NCBI RefSeq assembly: GCF_000422805.1
Contig: NZ_AUGT01000009.1
Coordinates: 72,727-136,726 of the forward strand
Length of the DNA: 64,000 nucleotides
From: Nocardioides halotolerans DSM 19273
GTDB taxonomy: Bacteria; Actinomycetota; Actinomycetes; Propionibacteriales; Nocardioidaceae
Direction: 5' to 3'
Shown: piece by piece, positions 53,850-62,088 of the stretch
Position numbering within the stretch: position 1 is the first letter of the stretch
Layout: the number at the start of each line of letters is the position of its first letter
The notes under the pieces: model-generated
Database searches by the model: none
What the model saw: the letters and a program-made list of their open reading frames with translations, nothing else
What the model was told of the DNA's origin: nothing
Translations under genes and position numbers: made by a program

Positions 53850-54647
53850 ATGCCCGACGAGCTCTCCGAGCGCACCGAACCCACCGCCGACGCGGTCCTG
53901 ACCGAGGAGCGCGACGGCGTGCTGGTCGTGACGATCAACCGGCCAGAGGCACGCAACGCGATCAACGGGGCGGTGGCGCGCGGCATCGCGGCCGCCCTCG
54001 ACCGGCTCGACGACGACGACGCGCTCCGGGTCGGCGTGCTCACGGGCGCTGGCGGGTTCTTCTCCTCCGGCATGGACCTCAAGGGCTTCCTGTCGGGCGA
54101 CGTGCCGGTCGTGGAGGGCCGCGGCCTGGGTGGGCTGACCGAGCGCCCGCCGCGCAAGCCGCTGATCGCCGCGGTCGAGGGGTACGCCGTCGCCGGTGGC
54201 TTCGAGCTCGTGCTCGCGTGCGACCTCGTCGTGGCCGGAGAGGGTGCTCGGCTCGGCGTACCGGAGGTGAAGCGCGGGCTGGTCGCCGGTGCCGGCGCGG
54301 CCGTGCACCTGCCGCAGCGCATCCCGCCGGCCATCGCCCTCGAGCTGCTGCTGACCGGCGACCCGATCGACGCGCCGCGCGCCGCCGCGCTCGGGCTCGT
54401 CAACCGAGTCGTCCCCGACGGCACCGCGGTCGACGCCGCGGTCGAGCTCGCGGGCGCGATCGCCGCGAACGGGCCGCTCGCCGTGGCCGTCACCAAGCAG
54501 ATCGCGCTGTCAGCTCCCGACTGGAGCTTCGCCGAGCGCTGGCAGAGACAGGGCGAGCTGATGGGGCCCGTGTTCGTGTCCGAGGACGCGCAGGAGGGCG
54601 CCCGCGCCTTCGCGGAGAAGCGCGCGCCGGTCTGGAAGGGTCGCTGA
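53850..54647 (+). CDS. Enoyl-CoA hydratase/crotonase-family protein
   Basis: A 265-residue crotonase-fold protein, hydrating 2-enoyl-CoA or a related acyl-CoA reaction. Landmarks: VVTINRPEARNAINGAVARGIA, first oxyanion loop SSGMDLKGFL, and AAVEGYAVAGGFELVLACDLVVA. The catalytic Glu of canonical hydratases after GGG is part of the PEVKRGLVAGAGAAVHLPQRI segment. ATG follows GAGAGGAAG. With the acyl-CoA dehydrogenase it suggests a beta-oxidation neighbourhood, although on opposite strands. Confidence 0.9.
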   Translation: MPDELSERTEPTADAVLTEERDGVLVVTINRPEARNAINGAVARGIAAALDRLDDDDALRVGVLTGAGGFFSSGMDLKGFLSGDVPVVEGRGLGGLTERPPRKPLIAAVEGYAVAGGFELVLACDLVVAGEGARLGVPEVKRGLVAGAGAAVHLPQRIPPAIALELLLTGDPIDAPRAAALGLVNRVVPDGTAVDAAVELAGAIAANGPLAVAVTKQIALSAPDWSFAERWQRQGELMGPVFVSEDAQEGARAFAEKRAPVWKGR

Positions 54648-54668
54648 CCGAGGGGCCAGAATCCCCGC

Positions 54669-55781
54669 ATGGACGCGATGACGACGCTGGTCTTCGTCGT
54701 CGTGGTGGGCGGCCGCTTCCTGCTGCCGCTGCTGATCCCCTACTACCCGCTGCCCGCCGTCGTCGCCTGCCTGATCCTCGACGGCGTCGACCAGACGATC
54801 TTCCAGGTCTTCGGCCACGACCCGCCCAACTACCAGAGCTACGACAAGGCGATGGACGTGTTCTACCTGTCCATGGCCTACCTCTCGACGTTGCGCAACT
54901 GGGAGAGCATGCCGGCGTTCCGGATCGGCTGGTTCCTCTACTTCTACCGCCTCGTCGGAGCGCTCGCGTTCGAGCTGACGCACGCGCGGTGGCTGCTGCT
55001 GGTCTTCCCGAACGTGTTCGAGTACTTCTTCATCGCCTACGAGACGATCCGGTCGCGCTGGCGCCCGGTGAACCTGCTGATCGGGTGGTGGCTCAGCGCG
55101 GCCGCCGTGATCTGGGTGGTCGTCAAGCTGCCGCAGGAGTACTGGCTGCACGTCGCGCAGCTCGACGTCACCGACGAGATGAGCCGGCACCACTGGCTGA
55201 TGGGACTGCTCATCGTCATCCTGCTCGGGCTGGGCCTCGCCTTCCAGAAGCTCGTGCGCCCGCGGCTGTGGCCGCCGGACTGGTCGTGGCGGTTCCGGCC
55301 CGAGCCGCTGCCGAAGGAGATCGACGAGCCCGAGGAGCAGGACGCCTGGCGGATGCGCTTCGACGCCGTCATCTCCACGGGCACCCTCGAGAAGGTCATG
55401 CTCGTCGGCCTGGTGGCCGTGATCTTCTCCCAGATGCTCCCCGACTTCACCGGCTCGACCACCGACGTCTTCATCGGCGTCGCCGCCGTCGTCGTGGTCA
55501 ACTCCGGCATCACGCTCGCCGCCGCCCGCCGGCGCTGGACGATCAGGTCGACGGCCCTCGCGTTCGCCGCGCGTCTCGTGATGAACGTCGGGCTGGTGCT
55601 CGTCGCCGACCCGCTGCTCGGCCGGCACAACGCCCGCCTCGACGGCTACGACACGATCTTCTTCCTCAGCCTGATCTCGCTGATCACGACGCTGCACGAC
55701 CGCTGGCGGCCGGTCCACGAGGTGCGCGAGGTGCTGGCGCGCGGCGAGCCGGCGCCCGAGCTCGAGGCGGGCGTCGACTGA
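54669..55781 (+). CDS. Multi-pass membrane protein of unknown function
   Basis: A 370-residue integral membrane protein with about nine hydrophobic segments, starting TLVFVVVVGGRFLLPLLIPY and including VFEYFFIAYETI, LLIGWWLSAAAVIWVVV, LMGLLIVILLGLGLAF, and LVGLVAVIFSQML near the end of a central charged loop (PEPLPKEIDEPEEQDAW). No catalytic motif or known family is recognised. 21 bp downstream of the enoyl-CoA hydratase gene, so likely in its operon. Convergent with the hydrolase gene, 10 bp apart. Confidence 0.72.
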   Translation: MDAMTTLVFVVVVGGRFLLPLLIPYYPLPAVVACLILDGVDQTIFQVFGHDPPNYQSYDKAMDVFYLSMAYLSTLRNWESMPAFRIGWFLYFYRLVGALAFELTHARWLLLVFPNVFEYFFIAYETIRSRWRPVNLLIGWWLSAAAVIWVVVKLPQEYWLHVAQLDVTDEMSRHHWLMGLLIVILLGLGLAFQKLVRPRLWPPDWSWRFRPEPLPKEIDEPEEQDAWRMRFDAVISTGTLEKVMLVGLVAVIFSQMLPDFTGSTTDVFIGVAAVVVVNSGITLAAARRRWTIRSTALAFAARLVMNVGLVLVADPLLGRHNARLDGYDTIFFLSLISLITTLHDRWRPVHEVREVLARGEPAPELEAGVD

Positions 55782-55791
55782 GGCGCGACTG

Positions 55792-56646
55792 CTAGGCCGG
55801 AGCGCTCGTGCTCAGGTCGTGGCTCGCGTCGTGGCCCGCGTCGCCGGCCGCGTCCGGCAGGTGCTGCCCGAGCCACTCCAGCACGGCGTCGGCGACGTCC
55901 TTCCAGCCGTGGTCGATCGTCAGCGAGTGGCCGCGGCCCTCGAACTGCTGGAGCTCGGTGACCGCGGCGGAGTCGCGGTACTGCTTGAGCGTCGAGCGGG
56001 TCACGACGTCCGGGACGGTGTGGTCCGCCGTACCGGAGATGAGCAGCAGGGGGCCTCGGTGCTCGTTGTCGGTGGCGACCTTCGCCTGCGAGTGCATCAC
56101 GAAGTTCGCCGCCGCGGCCTGGAAGAGCGGGCGCGCGGGCGACGGGATCGTCCACCTCTCGAACAGGGCGTCGGACTCCTCCTCGTCGAGGGCGTTGCCG
56201 AACCCGAAGCGGAACTCCTTCTGGGTGAGCGAGACCGCCTTGTGCAGGTTGGTGGGGTTGCCCAGGGCCGGGAAGCCGGCGCGCAGCTGCGCGAGCGGCA
56301 GCGGCAGCACGCCCTTGATCTGCGCGGGGTCGATGGCGACGGCAGCGGCGGCGAGGTCCTGACCGAGCAGCTTCTCTGCGATCAGGCCGCCGAACGAGTG
56401 GCCGATCACCACCGGGGCTGCGCCGAGGCCGTCGATGATGTCGGCGTAGTGCCCGACGGCGTCGTTGATGCCGATGTTGGCCACGGCTTCCGGATGCGCC
56501 CGCGCCTCCTCGACGGTCTCGGGCTCGTGCGGCCAGCCGGGTGCGACGGGGTCGTAGCCCGCGTCGCGGAACAGGTCGACCCACGGCTGCCAGCTCGAGG
56601 CGTGGAGCCACAGCCCGTGGATGAAGACGACAGGTGTCTTGGTCAT
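55792..56646 (-). CDS. Alpha/beta-fold hydrolase
   Basis: A 284-residue hydrolase: VVFIHGLWLHASSWQPW (oxyanion-hole HG), nucleophile elbow VIGHSFGGLIAEK with Ser, acid in ISGTADHTVPD and His in FEGRGHSLTIDHGW. The catalytic triad is complete; a lid region lies between. Substrate unknown, probably an ester or lactone. ATG 56646 follows AAAGG by 9 nt. The C-terminal tail is His/Asp/Ala-rich. It lies 55 bp downstream of an SDR gene on the same strand, both divergent from a LuxR-GAF activator, which suggests a small inducible catabolic unit. Confidence 0.88.
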   Translation of the reverse strand: MTKTPVVFIHGLWLHASSWQPWVDLFRDAGYDPVAPGWPHEPETVEEARAHPEAVANIGINDAVGHYADIIDGLGAAPVVIGHSFGGLIAEKLLGQDLAAAAVAIDPAQIKGVLPLPLAQLRAGFPALGNPTNLHKAVSLTQKEFRFGFGNALDEEESDALFERWTIPSPARPLFQAAAANFVMHSQAKVATDNEHRGPLLLISGTADHTVPDVVTRSTLKQYRDSAAVTELQQFEGRGHSLTIDHGWKDVADAVLEWLGQHLPDAAGDAGHDASHDLSTSAPA

Positions 56647-56701
56647 CGCAGTGCCTTTCTGAGGGTGACCGCAGGCGGTCGTGGTGGAGGTGCTTCGAGC
56701 C

Positions 56702-57490
56702 CTAAACGGTCGAGACCAGGCCGCCGTCCACGACGAAGTCGCTGCCAGTGACGTTGCCCGCCCGGGCGCTGGCCAGGAACAGCACGAGGTCGGCCACCTC
56801 CTGCGGGGTGGTGAAGCGGCCGGTCGGGCTCTGGGCTGCGGCGTTCGCCGCGACCTCGGCCGGGGTGCCGGCGCCGGTGCGTGCGACGGTGGCCGCGACG
56901 CCGTCGTCGCCAAGCCACAGGTCGGTCTGCACCGGCCCGGGGCTGACGGTGTTGATGCGGACGCCGCGCGCGGCATACTCCTTGGACAGCGCCTTGCAGA
57001 GGTTGGTGAGCGCTCCCTTGGCCGCGCTGTAGTCGATGACGACCGGGTCGGGCAGGAACGCGTTGACCGAGCTCACGGTCACCACGGACGACGGCGCGCC
57101 GCGCACCAGGTGCGGGAGCGCTGCGCGCAGGCTGCGCACGGCCGCGAGCAGGTTGATCGTGAGCGTGCCCTGCCAGTCCTCGTCGGTGACCGACAGGAAG
57201 CCGTCGACGCGCGGGCGCACGGCTCCGACGTTGTTGACGAGGATGTCCAGGCTGCCGTGGCGGCCGACCGCGTCCTCGACGAGCCGGTGCGGCCCGGCGG
57301 GGTCGGTGAGGTCGACGCGGACGGACTGCACCGAGAACCTCTCCCCGAGCAGGTCGAGCTCCTCGCTGCCGTGCAGCGCGCCGGCGACGACGTGAGCGCC
57401 TTCCTCCGCCAGTGAGCGGGTGATCGCGAGGCCGATGCCCTTGCTGGCGCCCGTGACGACGGCGACCTTGCCGTCCAACCCCAGCTCCAT
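56702..57490 (-). CDS. Short-chain dehydrogenase/reductase
   Basis: A 262-residue classical SDR. NAD(P)-binding TGASKGIG at residues 14-21 (VAVVTGASKGIGLAITR), NNVGAV, catalytic Ser in TVSSVNAFLP, YSAAKGAL with Tyr and Lys, and the PGPVQTDLWLG loop; C-terminus GSDFVVDGGLVSTV is typical. Reduces a ketone or oxidises an alcohol; substrate unknown. First gene of the unit with the alpha/beta-hydrolase, facing the GAF-LuxR regulator across a 184-bp region with a perfect palindrome. Confidence 0.92.
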   Translation of the reverse strand: MELGLDGKVAVVTGASKGIGLAITRSLAEEGAHVVAGALHGSEELDLLGERFSVQSVRVDLTDPAGPHRLVEDAVGRHGSLDILVNNVGAVRPRVDGFLSVTDEDWQGTLTINLLAAVRSLRAALPHLVRGAPSSVVTVSSVNAFLPDPVVIDYSAAKGALTNLCKALSKEYAARGVRINTVSPGPVQTDLWLGDDGVAATVARTGAGTPAEVAANAAAQSPTGRFTTPQEVADLVLFLASARAGNVTGSDFVVDGGLVSTV

Positions 57491-57556
57491 GGTGTGACCT
57501 CTTCCGCCGCCAGCCCGTCCTCGGGACGTTAGGGCGCCGGCGGGTCGGCGTACCTC

Positions 57557-57568
57557 ACGTGATCACGT
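57557..57568. promoter_or_regulatory. 12-bp perfect palindrome between the SDR and the regulator
   Basis: ACGTGATCACGT is a perfect palindrome in the 184-bp divergent region 57491-57674 (flanks CTC and AGT). Its position, 67 bp from the SDR start and 107 bp from the regulator start, makes it a candidate operator for the GAF-LuxR protein. Palindromes of this length arise by chance only rarely, but it is not proven. Confidence 0.45.
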
Positions 57569-57674
57569 AGTCCGTCCGGGCTCTTGCCAGCCCACCCCAC
57601 GGGGAGCAGAGTCCTTGCGCAGCGCGTGCGGAGCGCCGTCATGGTGGCCCGGTCGCGCGCGGTCAGGGGCGCGC

Positions 57675-58829
57675 ATGGAGGTCGTCGACGTACCGGCGAG
57701 CGACGCCGCGCTCCAGCACGTCCTCGACCGGGTCGAGGAGAGCGGGCGGCCACCGGCCGCCGTCCAGGACGCCATCCACCACTCGTGGGCCCGGTCGGCC
57801 GGCGCCGGCCTGGCCCCCGACCACGTCGCCGTCCCCTTCGACGCCGACGTCGACGCGGACAGCAGGCTCGCCTGGGCAGCCGGCCCCGCGATGACCGCCG
57901 TGAGCGAGGCCCTGGCCGAGGAACCGGTCGCGCTGCTGCTCACCGACCATCGCGGCCACGTCGTCGAGCGCTTCGCGGGCTCGACCCGGACCGCGAGCAT
58001 CATGGACGACATCGGCGCGGCTCCGGGCTACGTCTGCCGCGAGGAGCTCGTCGGCACGAACTCGATCGGGATGGCCCTGCTCTCCTCCTCGCTCAGCGTC
58101 GTGCTCGGCTTCGAGCACTACGCCGACAACCTCACCGTCGTCTCGTGCGCGTCGGCCGCCGTCACGGACCCGGCCACCGGTCACCTGCTCGGCGTCGTCA
58201 ACATCACGAGCAAGGTCGACACCTTCCACCCCGCACTGCCCGCGCTGCTCGACCGGGTGCTGGCCGAGACCCGCTCCCGCCTGCTGACCGACCACGGCGT
58301 GGCCTCGGCCGCCCTCCGCGCGGCGTTCCTCGCCCGGCGCCGCAGGACGAAGGGCCCGCTGGTCGCGATCAGCGGCAGCACGATGTTCTTCAACACCGCC
58401 GCAGGGACGCCGCTCGCCCTGCACGCCGACCGCGCCGTCCTCTGGGCCTGGGCCGAGCGCCGGCTGCAGAGCCGGTCACCTTCTCCCGAAGCGGTGCTCC
58501 CGCTCTCGAGCGGCCCCCGCCTGGCGCGGGTCGAGCCGGTCTACGACGGCGAGTCGCTCGCGGGCTGCCTCGTGACGATCGGTGCGCCAGTCCCCCGCTC
58601 GGGCGGCGAGGAGACGTCGGAGGACCTGCGCGCGCAGCGCTGGGCATCGCTCACGGACGCCGAGCGCACCATCGCGCGGCTGGTCGCCCGCGGGCTGACC
58701 AACCGGGAGGCCGCGGCGACCCTCTTCCTCTCTCCGCACACCGTCGACTACCACCTCCGGCAGATCTTCAGGAAGCTCGACGTCCAGTCGAGGGTGGAGA
58801 TGGCACGCGCGCTCGACTCGCACGCCTGA
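57675..58829 (+). CDS. GAF-domain LuxR-type transcriptional regulator
   Basis: A 384-residue regulator. The N-terminal two thirds contain a GAF-like sensor of the type found in AcoR/DhaR activators ([17 protein letters not shown]..., [59 protein letters not shown]). No sigma-54 AAA domain follows; instead the C-terminus has a Lux[48 protein letters not shown] (two pieces). Ligand probably a small organic compound. Start ATG 57675; a frame from 57615 lacks support. Divergent from the SDR/hydrolase unit that it likely controls. Confidence 0.86.
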   Translation: MEVVDVPASDAALQHVLDRVEESGRPPAAVQDAIHHSWARSAGAGLAPDHVAVPFDADVDADSRLAWAAGPAMTAVSEALAEEPVALLLTDHRGHVVERFAGSTRTASIMDDIGAAPGYVCREELVGTNSIGMALLSSSLSVVLGFEHYADNLTVVSCASAAVTDPATGHLLGVVNITSKVDTFHPALPALLDRVLAETRSRLLTDHGVASAALRAAFLARRRRTKGPLVAISGSTMFFNTAAGTPLALHADRAVLWAWAERRLQSRSPSPEAVLPLSSGPRLARVEPVYDGESLAGCLVTIGAPVPRSGGEETSEDLRAQRWASLTDAERTIARLVARGLTNREAAATLFLSPHTVDYHLRQIFRKLDVQSRVEMARALDSHA

Positions 58830-58848
58830 GCGGCCTGGCCCTCGCGGC

Positions 58849-60090
58849 TCACGTGCGTCGGTGGAAGGTGTACTTGCCGGTGGGGAGCTGGTCGAGGTGG
58901 TAGCGGTGGTCGTGGGCTCGGGCGTGGTGGTGGGGGCAGAGTGAGATGAGGTCGCGGAGGTTGGTCTTGCCGCCGTCGGTCCAGCGGGTTTGGTGGTGGG
59001 TGTGGGTCATGCCGGGTGGCCAGTCGCAGCCGTCGATCTCGCAGCCGGCGGCTTCGATGGTCTTGGCGATCCTCTGCGCTTCTGAGGCGAAGCGCTGCTT
59101 GCGGCCGAGGTCGAGGACGTGGGAGTTGCCGTCGAGGACTGCGGGGAGGACTCCGGCTTCGCAGGCGAGCCGGCGTGCGGCACCGGGGGAGAGCCTTTCG
59201 CCGGTGTCGAGCCGCGCGGCCTTCAGCCGGCCCTCCAGCGCGTCGAGCGTCATCATCACGACGACCGTGGCGTTGAGGCCGCCGGCCTTGGGCAGGCGCT
59301 TCTTGGGGTAGCGCTGGATGAGCTCGACGAAGGCCTGCCCGAGGCGCTGCGGGGTGGGCTTCCGCTCCCCGACCGGTCCCTTGCTGGCCTGGTGTCTGGG
59401 GGCGGCGAGGGCGAGCAGGTGCTTCTTGAGCATGGCGCCGGTGAGGGTGTCGAGGGTGAAGCGGCCGTGGGTCGTGCCGTGCCCGTCGTCCCAGATGGTC
59501 AGCCGGGTCGCTGCCGCAGCCTGGCGCTCTTCTTTGTCCAGCAGTGCGGCTTCGTGGGCGTCGGCGGTCTCGGGGGAGGTGACTTCGAGGATCCGGCGGC
59601 CGAGGACCTTGAGGTGCTTGGCGTCGAACTCGCGTGCGTACTCCAGCAGCCGCTGCTCGGCCCCGGCTTTGATGGCCGCGTCGAGGTCGTCGGGCAGGTC
59701 GGCCAGCGCCCGGAGGATGGCCTCGGCCTGCTCCACGTGCAGCCGACCCTGCGCGAGCGCGGTCCGGGTCGCCTCGTGCTGCTCGAGGCCGTCGGCCAAT
59801 CGCATGGTGCGATGGGCCTGAGTCTTCGTGGTGCGGGTGGTGGCGGCGTGCCAGGTCGCGGTCGAGGTCGCGCCGGTCTGGCCGGGGAGGTCGACACGGC
59901 CGGCGTGGGTGAGCAGTCGGGCTTCGAGCTCGGCGAGCTGTGCCTTGGCGGACTGGACCTCGGCGATGGTGGCGACGGTGTCGTCGGCGTTCATCGACCA
60001 CACCGGAGTGTCCGCGACGGCGGAGAGTTCTTTGCGTGCGTCGGCCACGGCCCGGGTGACCGGGTGGGGGTGGTGGGCGAGCGCTGTCAT
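58849..60090 (-). CDS. DUF222/HNH endonuclease-type protein (13E12 family)
   Basis: A 413-residue protein of the DUF222 family, the type known from M. tuberculosis as REP13E12. The N-terminal DUF222 domain spans residues 30-290 (AKAQLAELEARLLTHAG, AHRTMRLADGLEQHEATR, FTLDTLTGAML). The C-terminal HNH domain carries CEIDGCDWPPGMTHTHHQTRW, then DGGKTNLRDLISLCPHHHARAHD, with the paired Cys-x4-Cys/Cys-x2-His zinc ligands. Start ATG 60090 lies 7 nt behind TGGAAT; 60120 is an alternative. These genes are often multicopy and linked to repeats; here an approximately 1-kb repeat field starts 135 bp upstream of its start. Target DNA unknown. Confidence 0.88.
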   Translation of the reverse strand: MTALAHHPHPVTRAVADARKELSAVADTPVWSMNADDTVATIAEVQSAKAQLAELEARLLTHAGRVDLPGQTGATSTATWHAATTRTTKTQAHRTMRLADGLEQHEATRTALAQGRLHVEQAEAILRALADLPDDLDAAIKAGAEQRLLEYAREFDAKHLKVLGRRILEVTSPETADAHEAALLDKEERQAAAATRLTIWDDGHGTTHGRFTLDTLTGAMLKKHLLALAAPRHQASKGPVGERKPTPQRLGQAFVELIQRYPKKRLPKAGGLNATVVVMMTLDALEGRLKAARLDTGERLSPGAARRLACEAGVLPAVLDGNSHVLDLGRKQRFASEAQRIAKTIEAAGCEIDGCDWPPGMTHTHHQTRWTDGGKTNLRDLISLCPHHHARAHDHRYHLDQLPTGKYTFHRRT

Positions 60091-60225
60091 GGCACCTATT
60101 CCAGCACTGACCACCGACACTCGCTGGGTGGCCGGATCCCGTTGTGGATAGGGGGTTTCGGCGCTGTGGTTGTGGACGTGAGGTGGACGTTCGTCGGTGT
60201 GCGGGGGCGGCTGGGAGGGCGGGCT

Positions 60226-60531
60226 GCGGTGATCTCGACAAGCTCGATCAGCGGTGGGGCGGCGGGTGCCTTCGTTGCGGTGATCTCGACGAGCTCGATC
60301 GGCGGTGGCGCGGCGGGTGCCTTCGCTGCGGTGATCTCGACGAGCTCGATCAGCGGTGGGGCGGCGGGTGCCTTCGTTGCGGTGATCTCGACGAGCTCGA
60401 TCGGCGGTGGCGCGGCGGGTGCCTTCGCTGCGGTGATCTCGACGAGCTCGATCAGCGGTGGCGCGGCGGGTGCCTTCGCTGCGGTGATCGCGACGAGCTC
60501 GATCGGCGGTGGGGCAGCGGGTGCCTTCGCT
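60226..60531. repeat. Six tandem 51-bp repeats
   Basis: Units begin at 60226, 60277, 60328, 60379, 60430 and 60481, each starting GCGGTGATCTCGACGAGCTC (one has an A for G, the last one has GCG for TCT) and ending GTGCCTTCGCT or -GTT. They differ by a few single-base changes, in an alternating pattern (ATCAGC / ATCGGC, ending CTT / GTT). The 51-bp period makes both strands open in 17-codon repeats, but no ribosome binding site or codon bias supports a protein. Confidence 0.9.
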
Positions 60532-61140
60532 GCGGTGGCTTCGAGGCTCGTCGCTAGCGCTCCTCGCACCTCAGCCACCGTCAGTGGCGGTCGCCGTACC
60601 ACCGCCGGACCGCAGCCATGCCTGCGGCGGCGACCCGATAGCCAGCCAAGCCTTTGACCCTCGCCGGGGCTGTCAACCCGCCCATCGGACCGCAGCAAAG
60701 GCACCCGGGCTTGACAGCCCCGGCGAGGGTCAGACACTCGGCAATCGGGTTGCCGCACCTAAAGCGAGCAGGTGCCTTCGCTCAGAGGTTTCGAGACGGT
60801 CGCTAGCGCGACCTCCTCAACCAGCGGTGGGGCAGCGGTGCCTTCGCTGCGGAGGTTTCGAGGCTCGTCGCCAGGGCTCCTGGCACCTCAGCCACCGTCA
60901 GTCGCGGACGCCGTACCACCGCCGGACCGCAGCCATGCCGCCCCCACGCAAGCAGGTGCCTTCGCTTCAGGGGTTTCGAGACGGTCGCTAGCGCGACCTC
61001 CTCAACCAGCGTGTGGTGCAGCAGGTGCCTTCTCTGCGGAGGCTTCGAGGCTCGTCGCCAGGGCTCCTCGCACCTCAGCCACCGTAGGACGCGCGTCGTA
61101 CCGCACCACCGCGGGACTGCAGCAGACGCCCGCCGCACGT
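60520..61140. repeat. Cluster of diverged intergenic repeat modules
   Basis: Three copies of one about 85-bp module (from GTGCCTTC-TCTGCGG or -GCTGCGG through TTCGAGGCTCGTCGC to CCGCCGGACCGCAGCC) occur at about 60520, 60838 and 61026. Two copies of another (TTTCGAGACGGTCGCTAGCG, then CGACCTCCTCAACC) occur at about 60787 and 60972. The second has the plan of the TTGAG...TCGAAAC elements elsewhere, inverted. No gene is visible from 60091 to 61146. Confidence 0.8.
60655..60732. repeat. 22-bp perfect inverted repeat within the repeat field
   Basis: The arm at 60655-60676 (starting TGACCCTCGCCGGGG) is repeated exactly, inverted, at 60711-60732, around a 34-nt loop that again contains CCGCAGCAAAGGCACC, the reverse of the local repeat. 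Strong hairpin; terminator or structured DNA target. Confidence 0.75.
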
Positions 61141-61146
61141 CGCAGC

Positions 61147-61983
61147 TCAGCCAGCCAGGTGCGCCTTCAGCCAGTCGGAGAGGTCGCCGAGGACGAGGTC
61201 CTTCTCGGGCTCGTTGAAGACTTCGTGGTAGAGGCCGTCGTACTCCTTGAGGGTCTTGTCGGTCGAGCCGGCGAGGCGGTCGACGAGGCGGGCGCCCTCG
61301 GGGTTGACGATCTTGTCGGCGGTGCCGCTCAGCACGAGCAGGGGGAGGCGCAGCGACGGGAGCCGGGACGGGAAGGTGTCCATCGTGCGCAGCATCGCTC
61401 CGCCGATGCCGGCGGGGAGGGCGCCGCGGTAGTTGAGCGGGTCCGCGTCGTACGCCGCCACGATCGCCGGGTCGCGGGAGATCGAGGCGGAGCTCAGCTT
61501 CTGGCCGGGGAGGCCCGGCACGACCTTGCCGATCACCTTGGCGACCTTCATCAGCAGCGGGCTGATGTCGTCGCCCGGCAGCACGGCCGGCGCCGAGAGC
61601 ATCAGAGCCGCGAGCGAGTCCTGGTGGTCGAGTGCGTAGTCGAGCGCGATGCAGCCGCCCATGCTGTGGCCGAGGAGGTACGTCGGCCGTCCGTCGACCA
61701 GCTCGCGGGTCCGCAACGTCTCGAGGTCGGTCGAGAACTCCGACAGGTCGCGGGCCAGGAGACGCTTGCCGCCCGACCGGCCGTGCCCGCGGTGGTCGGG
61801 GATGACCACGCGCAGCCCGAGCCCGACGAGGACCTCCGCCACGTGGGCGTAGCGGCCGGCGTGCTCGGCGACGCCGTGGGTGACGAGGATCAGTCCGACC
61901 GGCGCGATGCCGTCGGGCTCGTAGACGTCGTAGACGATGTTGGTGCCGCCCAGGCCAGCGAACGACTTCTCGACCGGTGTCAT
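61147..61983 (-). CDS. Monoacylglycerol lipase-like alpha/beta hydrolase
   Basis: A 278-residue serine hydrolase: VTHGVAEHAGRYAHVAEVL, DHRGHGRSGG, nucleophile Ser in LLGHSMGGCIALDYAL, acid in LSGTADKIVNPEG and His in YDGLYHEVFNEPEK. This is the monoacylglycerol lipase (Rv0183-like) arrangement, so it probably cleaves monoacylglycerols or lysolipids. No signal peptide. ATG 61983 begins TPVEKSFAGL; 61992 and 61995 are alternative starts, and CATGAT 7 nt upstream may be a leaderless -10. Located just after the repeat field and divergent from the MFS exporter gene. Confidence 0.92.
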   Translation of the reverse strand: MTPVEKSFAGLGGTNIVYDVYEPDGIAPVGLILVTHGVAEHAGRYAHVAEVLVGLGLRVVIPDHRGHGRSGGKRLLARDLSEFSTDLETLRTRELVDGRPTYLLGHSMGGCIALDYALDHQDSLAALMLSAPAVLPGDDISPLLMKVAKVIGKVVPGLPGQKLSSASISRDPAIVAAYDADPLNYRGALPAGIGGAMLRTMDTFPSRLPSLRLPLLVLSGTADKIVNPEGARLVDRLAGSTDKTLKEYDGLYHEVFNEPEKDLVLGDLSDWLKAHLAG

Positions 61984-62076
61984 GCGCGCCATCATGCCGG
62001 GCCGGACGTCGGGTGGCACGAGGTGACCGTGGTCACGGACGCCGAAAGTCGGTGTGGGGCGGTCGGCGCCCCGACG

Positions 62077-62082
62077 TACCGT
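62077..62082 (+). promoter_or_regulatory. Leaderless -10 box of the MFS gene
   Basis: TACCGT is followed by 6 nt and the GTG at 62089. Confidence 0.5.
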
Positions 62083-62088
62083 TGACGG

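Noticed and set aside
60226..60531. CRISPR array
   Set aside because: Repeats are directly adjacent without variable spacers and there are no cas genes.
60096..60758. Open reading frames of 220 codons (minus) and 137 codons (plus) across the tandem repeat
   Set aside because: They only reflect the 51-bp period, which keeps all frames open in 17-codon repeats; no ribosome binding site, no normal codon bias and the frame runs through unrelated repeat modules.
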